A stretch of 64,000 nucleotides of DNA from Sorex araneus (GCF_027595985.1 NC_073313.1:115397552-115461551), one strand, 5' to 3'; numbered from the stretch's first letter, positions 1 through 8,820 are shown. The notes: generated by a model from the sequence alone, not told the origin. Numbers and translations are program-made.

Positions 1-45
1 CCCTGAGTATCACCAGGTGTAACCCTCCCCCAAAATTTCCCAAGA
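1..45 (+). mobile_element. A-tailed tRNA-headed SINE, 3' part only (cut by window edge)
   Basis: The window opens in the SINE body: a CCTGAG motif is followed by CACCAGGTGT, the usual last segment of the A-tailed (SOR-type) SINE. The tRNA-like head lies outside the window. Confidence 0.6.
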
Positions 46-126
46 AACTCCTCCCAATATTTACCATTTTAATTTGGAGCCTCTGATTAAAATCCCAGGG
101 CAGGGGAAAGGAGCACGCGCCAAAAG

Positions 127-127
<1 letters not shown>

Positions 128-166
<39 letters not shown>
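128..166. repeat. (TA)n microsatellite
   Basis: About 19 uninterrupted TA units, with degenerate TATA/CATA sequence continuing to about 215. Confidence 0.95.
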
Positions 167-169
<3 letters not shown>

Positions 170-319
170 AATGCATATATCAATGTATAAAAGTATATAT
201 GCATATATATACTTGTGTGGTATAAAGAATAAGTGCTCTTGATAAACTTTTTACTTTTAAATATTACCCACACACACAAAAATAAAAGACTGAGCATAAA
301 ATCAAAAATTTAAAATATA

Positions 320-488
320 TGGGGCTACGCAGTAATACAGTGGGCAGGGAGCTTGCCTTGCAAGCAGCATACTAGAGTTCAATTCTCAGCATTCAATATG
401 GTACCCCAATCCCACTAGAAGTGATCCCAGAGCACAAAGTTAGGAGTAATCCCTGACACACAGTCAGGTGTGCCCTAAAACAAAGAGA
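320..488 (+). mobile_element. A-tailed tRNA-headed SINE
   Basis: Starts GGGGCTACGCAGTAATACAG, has the head region CTTGCCTTGCAAGCAGC and a diverged B box (AGTTCAATTC), then the GATCCCAGAGCACAAAG / GGAGTAATCC body and an A-rich end. Full length, moderately diverged. Confidence 0.85.
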
Positions 489-1318
489 ATTTAGAATATA
501 AAGAAAAATAAATTCTCAAAAAGAGAAAAAAGATTGAATTTGATAACATGAATAATAGAATGGGCAAATAAAATAAGAAGCTGTTTTTTTCATGACTAAA
601 TGAAAGAAAAAAGAATAACAAAAATTAATTTCCAGCAAAACCACTTAAGAAATGACTAGCTAAATATTATATATATAGTGCCCCCTTCAAAACAGGGAAT
701 GTTAAATATACATAAATATAAAATAGATATTTATATAACTGCATACACTTATAGTATTTTAAGGTTTTAAAAATAAAATATTTAAAAATATTACAAAGAA
801 ATATGCATGGATAAAAATGATGACTTTCTGAAAAATGAGATTACCCCAAAATTCAGTTTACTTTTTGCTTCTCTCCTGTATATTTAAAAAGTTTTCTTGT
901 TTAGACATAAGAAAAAAGCAGCTAATTTTATTAACAATATTATGCACACACTCAAACATACACACACAGTCTTTAGGTACTGAAGATACTTGAAACCAAT
1001 GTTGAAAGCTAATGTTTTTAAGTGATTATATTAGTACTTTGTTTGCATAACATGTTCTTGAACTTCTACATTTATATGTAGAATGCAACTTTAAAAATAG
1101 ATTGAGGCGATGAATGCAGATAAATTTCATTTAAGAAACAAAAATAATACCTTTCTATCCATGGTATATGTATGTCTACAAAGCAACAGGAGACTGGCAA
1201 AATAAAACTATAAGGATTGTTTTTAGGTGGTAGCATTTTGTGCAATTTTCAGTTCATTAATTTGTTGTTTCTTGATGCATTTTCCAAATTCTATCCAATC
1301 CCCAAAAAACAATAATTT
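489..1318. other. AT-rich intergenic sequence, nothing recognised
   Basis: Very AT-rich with short TATA tracts (665-680, 700-780) and a short CACACA run near 950-968. No open frame, RNA gene or repeat family could be supported. Confidence 0.5.
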
Positions 1319-1456
1319 GGGGGCTAGAGCACTAGCATAGCAGGTAGGACAATTGCCTCGCACACGGCTGACCCAGGTTTGATCCTGGCGCACCATATGC
1401 CAGGAGTGATACCTGAGTGCAGAGCTAGAAGTACTGTCCCTTCCAATACATAAATA
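1319..1456 (+). mobile_element. A-tailed tRNA-headed SINE
   Basis: GGGGGCTAGAGCACTAGCAT head, B box CCAGGTTTGATCC, body with CCAGGAGTGATACCTGAGTG, ending before an A/T-rich stretch. Lies 340 bp past the 3' end of the TEX13-like coding region. Confidence 0.85.
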
Positions 1457-1678
1457 AAGAAGGGTAGAATATTTTTAAATAATAAATGCAATTTTTAAAC
1501 CTATCCTATTTTCTCAAGAAAACTTGTGTACAGAATTACACCCAAATGCCGTCACAGTCAAAACCGGATATACTTAAATGGTTTTGATCAGAAATGGAAT
1601 CAGTGGGAAATGAATAAACCGTTTCTGAGTGGCCTGGTGAAAGTTCACCATTATCTTTGAACCATTTTTGCTGTATCT

Positions 1679-1684
1679 TTTATT
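1679..1684 (-). terminator. Candidate AATAAA polyadenylation signal for the TEX13-like gene
   Basis: AATAAA on the minus strand about 112 nt downstream of the stop codon, the only canonical hexamer I see close by. Followed on that strand by an AT/GT-rich stretch (1690-1730). Position fits an intronless gene; not proven used. Confidence 0.4.
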
Positions 1685-1795
1685 ATATTTTTATATTATA
1701 TATATATGTGTGTGTATATATAGCTTATCAAGACCGTCCGCTTTCTCCTTCTGCTTCTAGTCAAGGAAAAACCTGGGGAAACAGATGTGTTAGTG

Positions 1796-2857
1796 CTAGA
1801 CGAGAGCTGAGGCTTTCTCGTCTCCTGTCGCCCCCCGGGCTTTCCCACAAAAATAACATATCTTCCGCCAGGAAAAATTCATTGAAAAGCACGTTTTACA
1901 ATCCCAGTCTCCCGCTTTGCGCTTAATGACACGTTTGGCAGACGGTGGGCCGCTGGATTCCGTCACGGCCCCCTGGGTGAAGGGCTCCATGGCTGTCTGG
2001 AGCTCGCTCCAACCTGTTCCCGTGCTCCTTCTGGGAGGAACTTCCGCGCAGCCACTGGGAGGAAAGGAAGAGACTGAGGAGTAATTGGGTGCTGTTAGGT
2101 TAAAGGCGTGCAGTGGACTCTCCTGGTCTCTCTTCACGACCTGGGGATAAGACAAGTTACCTACCCTTCCGCTGGCCGCCCCTTGCGCCACCATCCGCCC
2201 CTCCCTGGCCTCTGGAGCAGCCAGGGCGAGCCCCGACGTGCGTGCGTCCTTCCCTAGCATCCGCATCCCTCGGCTTTGTGCCCCATCCGTGGCCCAGTAA
2301 CCGCCTCCACCTTGCGAAGGGCAAAGCATCGGGCCCGCTGCCTGGCGCCTCTCCTCCTCGCTCTCCCTTCCTCGAGTGATGCCAGCGGGCGCCCTTAAGA
2401 ATGCCACCAGCTTGCTGTGGAGGAAGTTGCGCTCCTCCACGACGCCCTGGACCCGCGCCCGGAGCTGCTGTAGCTCCCCCTGGGCCCTCTCCCTCTCCTG
2501 GGCCTGCACCTCCCTCAGTCGCTTCACCGTCCCCACCAAGACGTTACTGAACAGCCTCTGCTCGTGAAGCAGCTCCCGCAGCCTCTTCATCTTGAACTTG
2601 GCCTCCCGCTTCTGCCTCTCCGCTAAGGTCACGGCCCTCGCCAGGGTGCGCCAGGCACAAGCTTCCTTGGCGGCCTCCGAGATTTCCGAATCGGTCACAA
2701 CGTCTCGCAACTTCTTCTCCATATCGTTCCACGAGTGACACGCCTTCACCCGGTAGAAGTGCGACTTCAAGCCACTCTTCCGAATCTGCTTGTTGATGAA
2801 CTCCACCACCTCCCGATGACTGAAGCCGCACGTTGGGTCATTAAAGTTAACTGCCAT
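1796..2857 (-). CDS. TEX13-like: TEX13-family protein (testis-expressed, RanBP2 zinc finger), intact single exon
   Basis: Intact 353-residue reading frame. Residues 1-80 match the N-terminal TEX13 domain: MAVNF start, CGFSHREVVEFINKQ, then SWNDMEKKLRDVV and EACAWRTLARAV. Residues ~80-155 are Lys/Arg/Glu/Gln-rich and predict a coiled coil. Residues 155-310 are low-complexity and poorly conserved. Residues ~316-340 form a RanBP2-type zinc finger with GDWDC, C-x2-C, the NFSW core and C-x2-C, the arrangement found at the C terminus of TEX13A. Known family members are X-linked, mostly intronless and germline-expressed, and this finger type in TEX13A binds RNA; molecular role here is inferred. The in-frame ATG at 2857-2855 (GAAGATGG, strong Kozak) was chosen over an upstream TTG. 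The MAVNF start resembles TEX13C/D more than TEX13A, so the paralogue is left open. GC content is far above the surroundings. Confidence 0.88.
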   Translation of the reverse strand: MAVNFNDPTCGFSHREVVEFINKQIRKSGLKSHFYRVKACHSWNDMEKKLRDVVTDSEISEAAKEACAWRTLARAVTLAERQKREAKFKMKRLRELLHEQRLFSNVLVGTVKRLREVQAQERERAQGELQQLRARVQGVVEERNFLHSKLVAFLRAPAGITRGRESEEERRQAAGPMLCPSQGGGGYWATDGAQSRGMRMLGKDARTSGLALAAPEAREGRMVAQGAASGRVGNLSYPQVVKRDQESPLHAFNLTAPNYSSVSSFPPSGCAEVPPRRSTGTGWSELQTAMEPFTQGAVTESSGPPSAKRVIKRKAGDWDCKTCFSMNFSWRKICYFCGKARGATGDEKASALV

Positions 2858-3000
2858 CTTCGTCAAGCTCGCTCAGCCCTCCCTGCCGACCTGTAGCTCT
2901 CAGAGGCAGGAAGTGGCCTTTGACCTTGACCTCGACATCCGGGGCCTTACAGGAAGTTCGGCGTCCCCTAGTGGGTTGGCAAGTTTAATCACCACTGGGT
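2858..3000 (-). promoter_or_regulatory. Putative GC-rich promoter/5'UTR of the TEX13-like gene
   Basis: Compact GC-rich segment immediately upstream of the start codon. On the minus strand it has two ETS-type cores (ACTTCCTG at 2957-2950 and 2914-2907) and overlapping nuclear-receptor half sites: TCAAGGTCA at 2929-2921, an NR5A/ERR-type motif, and AAGGTCAAAGG at 2926-2917, DR1-like. No TATA box is obvious. AAGATGGC at the start codon also resembles a YY1 core. Function is inferred from position and motifs only. Confidence 0.5.
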
Positions 3001-3254
3001 AGAAAATGGATGCTCAGAGCTTTTTACAGTGGGAAGAGCCTGGGCCAGCAGGATTTAGACGTGTATACAAAGATTATAAACCCAAACTGCAACAGCCATC
3101 TGTACGGAGAGCCAATACAGACACACTTAATTTTACTAAATTGACTTGAGCAATACTATTTGAGAAGTCTATTCTATTACATCACACTATAATTAGTTTA
3201 TAATCCGATCTTTTAGCATTGACATCTATTACGCACAACAAAAACATCTTAACT

Positions 3255-3345
3255 TTTTTTTTTATCAGTGAGTAGAAATGTTTATTGGAAAGTATAAGAG
3301 AAAGGAAAAGGAACTCCCCATGTGGGGAGGAACTTAGTATAGGAT
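3255..3345 (-). mobile_element. LTR fragment (same family as the LTR near 47.8 kb)
   Basis: Read on the minus strand: CCCCACATGGGGAG, then a CT-rich stretch, CTTTCCAATAAACA and TTTCTACTCAC. The same order occurs on the plus strand at about 47847-47902, where it looks like an R/U5 region with its polyadenylation signal. Only this ~90-bp piece is recognisable. Confidence 0.6.
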
Positions 3346-3352
3346 TAATTTC

Positions 3353-3602
3353 AACACTGTAGCACTGTCCTCCCGTTGTTCATTGATTTACTTGGGCACG
3401 TACCAGTAACATTTCCATTGTGAGACTTTGTTGTTACTGTTTTTGGCATATCTAATACACCATGGGTAGCTTGCCAGGCTCTGCTGTGCGGGCGGGATAC
3501 TCTCAGTAGCTTGCCAGGCTCTCTGAGAGGGACAGAGGAATCAAACCCGGGTCAGCTGCATGCAAGGCAAACTCCCTACCCACTGTGCTATCGCTCCAGT
3601 CC
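3353..3602 (-). mobile_element. RTE-tailed tRNA-headed SINE, full length
   Basis: Minus strand: GGACTGGAGCGATAGCACAG head, B box GGGTTTGATTCC, body with CTGGCAAGCTACCCATGG and TTGGTATA-like segment, then CCAGTAA-type RTE 3' end and a short GTAGCACTG tail. Body and tail match the RTE-derived sequences at 22.9-23.2 kb and 62.2 kb. Confidence 0.9.
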
Positions 3603-3961
3603 AATAACAACAACACCAATAAAAAACAAACATTTTTCTATTAATATATTTTATATTTAAAGCAAAACTGCTCACACTGTACAAACTTATATTAATATTT
3701 CGTTTATGTATAGCTTTGAACCTCATGGTATGTATAATAAAAATATTATTAACTATTTTTAGAGGCAGATATTGTATTAGGTGATTAAGTATACAAGGTG
3801 TGTTCGGTGATAAAAGCTACAAGCCATAACCTCTAAACTACAGAGGCCCATAGTTCCATTTAGGACACTAGGCTTGAGATAAGCCACTCATGTTCATAAT
3901 TAAAAAGCAGCTCCTCAGATTTATTGTAAAAAATGAATATTTGAAGATCAGGTAAATTTCA
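3603..3961. other. AT-rich spacer, nothing recognised
   Basis: No gene, RNA or repeat family is supported here; ordinary AT-rich sequence between two SINEs. Confidence 0.5.
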
Positions 3962-4112
3962 AGGGGCTAAACTATGCTTTGCATTCAGAAAGCTAAGATT
4001 TGATCCTTGGCACCACACGATCCCCTTATCACTATGGGGAGTGAATCTCAAGCACAGGGCAAGAATAGCACCTGAGTACCACCTGGTGTAGCTCCAAAAA
4101 CTAAACAATGAA
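3962..4112 (+). mobile_element. A-tailed tRNA-headed SINE, diverged
   Basis: GGGGCTAAACTATGCTTTGC head, B box AGATTTGATCC, body ending CACCTGGTGTAGCTCC and an A-rich end. Lies just left of the RTE composite. Confidence 0.8.
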
Positions 4113-4137
4113 ATATAAATACTTATATACATTTATA

Positions 4138-5002
4138 GGTTGGAGGCAAGATGGTACTGACACCGCCCAAGTCCCTCGCGCTCTCCCGAACCTGGCTCAC
4201 CATCTCGCCTCAGACACTGTGTGACTCAGCACGCCAGGCATGGAACTTTATGAGTGATTCCTGCTGGAACTCTACGCGTGATTCCTGATGGACATTGCCG
4301 GCTGTTTTGCAAGATTCGGACAGAATGGCGTCGATGGGGCACGGAGAAACCCTGGTAGCAGCCACAGAATCACCGCCTACCCCTGCCAGGCCGAGTTGCA
4401 GCGCTGTTGGACATAGAGCCTTGGCAGCAGTGCACTCAGTCGCTCATCCACTGTGGGGTGCTGTCAGCCAACCAACAGGTGGCCTGGGACTCGGCACAGG
4501 TGTTCGACCTGGCACAGACCTTCTGCGATAGGGTCCTGCTCTGCCAGCTGCTCAACAACCTCCAGGCATACTCCATCAACCTCAAGGAGATCAACCTGAG
4601 GCCGCAGATGTCCCAGGTGCTGCCCAGAGACGCAGGCTGGTGCGTGTTTGTCAGTGTGCAGATTGTTATAACATGCCAGTCGACCAAATACTTATATTCA
4701 GTAAACTGGAAACAACTGTAAAGGTGATTAGAGACTGCCCCCAAAGCCTCTGTCCCTCTCAGAGAGTCCGGCAAGCAACTGAGAGTATCCCACCCGTGTG
4801 GCAGAGCCTGGCAAGCTACCTGTGGCGTACTCGATATGCACAAAACAGTAAGAACTATGGTCCTCATTCCCCTGATCCTGAAAGAGCCCCCAATACACCA
4901 TGGGTTACACTAGCATGTGACAGAGACGAATGGAGACGTAACTGGAACCCACTCGAGCAAATCGATGAGCAACAGGAGGACAAGTGATACAAGTGATCAC
5001 AA
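4138..5002 (+). mobile_element. Non-autonomous RTE-derived composite carrying a VAV3 exon (copy 1)
   Basis: Modules in order: a 5' head starting GGTTGGAGGCAAGATGG (4138-4412); a VAV3 first-exon copy (4413-4616); RTE 5'UTR-like sequence including the SINE-body block with GGCAAGCTACC (4617-about 4895); and the RTE 3' end with GTTACACTAGCATGTGACAG, ACCCACTCGAGCAAATCGAT and an AAGTGATAC tail. All but the VAV3 exon and head can be aligned by eye with the RTE pieces at 6.9-7.12 kb and 62.2 kb. The whole RTE coding region is missing, joined near AGAGCCCCCAA, so it would depend on RTE enzymes for movement. Directly followed by an inverted RTE fragment. Confidence 0.85.
4413..4616 (+). pseudogene. VAV3: Captured first coding exon of VAV3 (CH-domain N-terminal half), copy 1
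   Basis: Exactly 68 codons without a stop. Translation includes [37 protein letters not shown] and [15 protein letters not shown]. It fits VAV3 better than VAV1 or VAV2 (AQVFDLAQT and [15 protein letters not shown] are VAV3-like). VAV proteins are Rho-family exchange factors whose N terminus is an autoinhibitory calponin-homology domain; only its first half is here. The initiator ATG is ATA. The segment ends at CAG, where the first VAV coding exon is thought to end, and RTE sequence starts at the next base. A translated protein is unlikely. Confidence 0.85.
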
Positions 5003-7199
5003 AGAACCTCAAACCGTTTCTTCAGGGTCTTGACGAAGAACGGCTTCAATGACCGCTTCAGTCTCAACTGAATCAAAGGTATTCTATAAATCAATGAACG
5101 TTAGACAGAGCAGCATGTTGAATTCTCGTAAAACCTCAATGAGCTTGGTCACCGTGTGGATATAGTTGATTGTGCTGAATCCTTTTCAGAACCCGGCTTG
5201 CTTGCATGGTTGTCCTTCATCTAGTGTTCTGCCAATCCTATTTAGGATGACTCAAGAGAATAACTTGTAGACGACAAATAATAGGCAGATTGGGTGATAG
5301 TTGCCCATGTCGTGGATGTCTCCCTTCTTGTACAATAGAATGGTCCTGTTGGTTTTCCACTGGGGCAGAACCTTGCATTCAGACAGGTAGCGTGTGAAGA
5401 GCCGAGCCAGTGTATTGACAAGTACTGGTGGCAGATTCTTCAGGTGTTCAAGTCTGGCCTTATCTGGACTGGATGCTGTATGCTTCTTTACCAACAGTCG
5501 GATTTTGAAAGGGAGAACGCTGGGAATGACATATCCATGCTGTGGAATTTGGTATATGGGCAGGTGGACGTGGCTATCGAAGAGATCTGAGTAGAAGTCA
5601 GATTTTCCATTGCCATTCTGGAAGATGTGATAGATCCATCAGACCATCAAAAGGCAGTCATCTTGGTCTTATAGTTGGCAAAGGACAGGCGAGCATTGCA
5701 AATACATTTCCCGGCTTCTGCCGCATTGGCAAACACTGCTGCTCTTCTCTCTGACGTCTTCCTTTATCACTTCTTTGCACAGCTTTGAGAGCTCAGACAT
5801 TAGCTTGTGATTGCCTGAGGCTCGCGCCAAACCATGTTGGTGAATGAGCTCGAGACTTTCTGAAGACAGGCATTTTTGTGGCTTTCTCTCTCAGCATTCT
5901 TCACACAATCATGGAGGTGCTGAACCAGTCGATCATATACATCATCGATGTTGTCAACGACGACATCTTCCCGTATTGCTGCAACAGTGCCAAAGAGCTC
6001 CCAGTTGGTGCTCATTCTGGGAGTTCTCTTCTTCAACTTTGCAGCCCTTTCTCCCCGCTCCGTGAAGTAGAAATTTGCATGAAGGAGATGGTGGTCTGAT
6101 CCCATTTGGAATTTTGGGACAACAGCGTTATCAGTCAAGCAAAACCATCGATTGAATATGATGTGGTCAATTTCATTGTGCAAATGTCTACTGGGAGACC
6201 CCCATTTCCAACGTTTAGATTTGGCCTTCTGGAACTGTGAGTGTCCATGGATGGTCTTGGTCGACATGATGACCTCAGACGGTCTCTCACCCTGTTCATT
6301 CCATTCTAGGCCATGGGTCCCGATGTGGAGTTCTTTGTGCGACCTTCTCGGACCTATCTTGGCATTAAAATCACCAACAATGACCTTGTAGAAGTTGTGG
6401 TCTTCTTTATAGGACTTCTCCAGCTCCATGTAGAACTTTTCAATTTCTTCTTCATCATAATTGGATGTTGGTGCATAGATGACGAAGATAGAAACTACAG
6501 GCAATGAGCCACATCTATTCAAACGTAAGCATCCTATTCATGTTTTTAGGCATTTGAACAAATAAATGCTCATGGCCAAGTTCATGTTGATGAGGACACT
6601 GACACCACTGACGCTTCTACTGTTGCGTTTTCCAAGGAACAGTTCTTCTCCAGTATCGAAAACGGCATGATGTGATCGATGTCTTCTTGTCTTGGTCAAT
6701 TGAATAACTTCGTACTTGATCTTCTGCACTTGCACCATCAGGTCCTTGATGGATACTTCTGATGCTGGCATGTGTGCACTAAAAGTACAGACAGTCATTT
6801 TAGTCCTTCTTTGTTTTGGCAGCCTTGTTCGGCCCTGAGATTTTAGCAGCCTTCCTTTCCTTGTCCTTCTTAGCACTGCTGTTTTGGGGGGCTCTTCCAG
6901 GGTTAAGGGAATAATGCCCAGTTTTGCTACTGTATTTGGCATATCAAATAAGCCACGGGTAGCTTTCGAGGCTCTGCCATGCAGGTGGCATGTTGTAAGA
7001 TCTGCATGCTGACAAGCACACCACATACCTTGTGCATGGACATGCTGCTCACTGGCCAGATCGATAAAATTGATGCAAGGAGTCCAACCCTGCACCTGCC
7101 TGCATCTCTGGGGAGCACCTGTTGTTAGCTCTTTCCCGGTTGGTGCCTGTGCCAACCCCTCACCATGATGAGGTGGTGAACCATCGAGGGCGTACAGTG
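5003..7199 (-). mobile_element. RTE-clade LINE, degenerate, internally deleted, inverted against the VAV3 composite
   Basis: Minus strand, 5' to 3'. Untranslated leader from 7199 to about 6800, containing the block GTGCTCCCCAGAGATGCAGG. Then an APE-type endonuclease in broken frames (6797-6540 and 6522-5800), with VIYAPTSNYDEEE, VIVGDFNAKIGPR, NEIDHIIF and GSDHHLLHANF, the catalytic GDFN and SDH signatures. Reverse-transcriptase fragments follow: APGPDK-like SSPDKARLEHLKNLPPVLVN and GNYHPICLL (5494-5252), then AFDSVETEAVIEA (about 5085-5043). After this the element jumps to the C-terminal FFVKTLKKRFEVL (5036-5003), so the palm catalytic motif region is deleted. Many frameshifts: inactive. It lacks its own 3'UTR and abuts the tail of the plus-strand composite. 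Confidence 0.88.
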
Positions 7200-7350
7200 A
7201 TACATTTATATTTTATACACTTATATTTATATTATACATATACAGTAGACCATACATGTATCACAATATATTTATTGTATAAATATATTTATATATTATT
7301 TATTTTTATATGTATAAATATATAACAATATATTTTGTTATATATAGAGC
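7200..7350. repeat. AT-rich simple sequence beside the RTE
   Basis: Imperfect TTATA/ATATT tracts. ATACATTTATA at 7200-7210 repeats 4127-4137 on the other side of the RTE block. Confidence 0.7.
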
Positions 7351-7639
7351 TAAAACAAAAAAATGTAAGCAGAGCTGTATCTTCATATGTATAGGGTGGG
7401 GTATTGCAAGAAAAATTATCAGTCTGTTTTTAAAATGTGGCTTATATTTCATCACTACTTAGAAATATAAGAAACCTTGGAAGAGAGAAAGATAAGAAAA
7501 AGAACTAAAATTCCAGAAGAAAGCCAGAATAATATAAGGGTTACATTGCTTGAGATAACTGGATTTGTTTATAATTCACCTAAAACATGTTGTCAAGAAA
7601 TGAGAGAGCCAAATATCCAAACCACAGAGTCAACATCAC

Positions 7640-7855
7640 TGAAATCAATAGACACAAATCTCAACAACCATATTTAGCAAGGTGTTTGTCATGAGGGCAG
7701 GTTGTGGGGGTGGAGGGAGATGGATATCTGAGGGAAGCTGGGAAAACTGGTGCTAGGAAGTTGACACTGTTGGTGGGATTGGTGCTGCAATCCCATATGT
7801 CTAAAACTGAACTATGAATGACTTTGCAAATCTGTGCTTTAATAAAAATATGACT
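7640..7855 (+). mobile_element. L1 3'UTR fragment
   Basis: Contains the order seen in many copies in this window: GGTGGAGGGAGATGG, GGTGCTAGGAAGTTGACACTG, GTGGGATTGGTGCTG, AAACTGAACTATGAATGACT, TTGCAAATCT and a final TAATAAAAAT. The preceding 290 bases (7350-7640) are AT-rich and unassigned. Confidence 0.75.
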
Positions 7856-8111
7856 ATCTAAGTAAATTCACCTAAAAGCAATGCATCTGATAATATAGAT
7901 CTATGTCATAAAAAAACTCCCAAAATTCAGTAATAAGGAAATAAGCACACAGATGACCAAATGGCAAAATATTTGAACAGATACTTTACCATATAAGATA
8001 TCTGGAAGACAAATAAGTACATCAAACAATATTTTAACATCATTATCATTTGGGGACTGCAACTCAAAACTAAAAATGAGATTCTCCTATATACCTATTA
8101 TAATGCTAAAA

Positions 8112-8351
8112 TTGGGCTGGACTTATAGCAAAGTGGGTAGGGCATTTGCTTTGCACGAAGCTGACCTGGGTTTGATTCCTCCACCCCTCTCAGAGAGCCG
8201 GCAGAGCCTGGCAAGCGACCCGTGGCATATTCATTATGCCAAAAACAGTACCAACAAGTCTCACAATGGAGATGTTACTGGTGCCCGCTCAAGCAAATTG
8301 ATGATCAACGGGATGACAGTGATGACAGTGATGACAGTGACAGTGATGACA
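8112..8351 (+). mobile_element. RTE-tailed tRNA-headed SINE with target-site duplication
   Basis: Head GGGCTGGACTTATAGCAAAG, B box GGGTTTGATTCC, body GAGCCTGGCAAGCGACCCGT, CCAAAAACAGTACCAACAAG, RTE 3' end TACTGGTGCCCGCTCAAGCA and a (GATGACAGT)n tail (8313-8350). Flanks AATGCTAAAATT (8102-8113) and AATGCAAAAATTT (8351-8363) are a diverged target-site duplication inside an L1. Confidence 0.92.
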
Positions 8352-8451
8352 ATGCAAAAATTTAAAGGACTAATCATATAAAACATTGTAGAGATTTGGG
8401 ATAGCAGGAACAGTCCTACACTGTTTATTGGAAAAGGGTTGATGGTTTCTA

Positions 8452-8605
8452 TTTTCATGGGGGTGAGAGGTGGGGATGGTCCTAGAATACTACTGGTTCT
8501 GTGCTTAGTGGTTGCACCCAAGAGTGCTAGGGGACTATGCCATGGTGGAGATGGAACCTGAACCTCCCCTGAAGGCAAGGATATGTGCTATCTCTTCCGT
8601 TCAGA
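8452..8605 (-). mobile_element. A-tailed tRNA-headed SINE, diverged
   Basis: On the plus strand GGTTCTGTGCTTAG, GTGCTAGGGGACTATG and AAGGCAAGGATATGTGCTATC give the inverted body and head. The B box region is poorly preserved. Confidence 0.7.
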
Positions 8606-8628
8606 TTTGGTAGTTTATTAAACGTACA

Positions 8629-8820
8629 AGGGCCGGAGAGATAGTAGAAGGGTAAGGCACTGGCTTTGTACATGGTAGAACATAGTTCAATTGATTGGCA
8701 CTGCATATGGTCCACCATATGGTCGATCAAGTACTACCAGGAATGACCCCTGAGCACAGAACCAAGAGTAATCACTCAGCACTACCAGGTGTGACCCAAT
8801 CCCCTCCTAAATAAAAAGTT
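8629..8820 (+). mobile_element. A-tailed tRNA-headed SINE
   Basis: GGGCCGGAGAGATAGTAGAA head; body GAATGACCCCTGAGCACAGA, AAGAGTAATCACTCAGCAC and CTACCAGGTGTGACCCAAT; ends in A-rich AAATAAAAAG. A local CCATATGGT direct repeat (about 8703-8722) lengthens the middle. Confidence 0.85.

Noticed and set aside
1657..2567. Plus-strand frames overlapping the TEX13-like gene
   Set aside because: Shadow frames of a GC-rich coding region; no domain similarity, while the minus frame has the TEX13 domain and zinc finger.
3353..3602. Short direct repeats in the SINE bodies considered as a CRISPR array or tRNA gene
   Set aside because: The spacing and tail are those of a SINE; the tRNA-like head lacks an intact cloverleaf, and the genome is mammalian.
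4413..4616. VAV3 segment as an exon of a real VAV gene in this window
   Set aside because: Start codon lost, no second exon (FLCLKN-type continuation) anywhere nearby, and the exon runs straight into RTE sequence in both copies.
4436..4867. 143-codon minus-strand frame across the VAV3 segment
   Set aside because: Antisense shadow of the captured exon and RTE leader; no recognisable domain.
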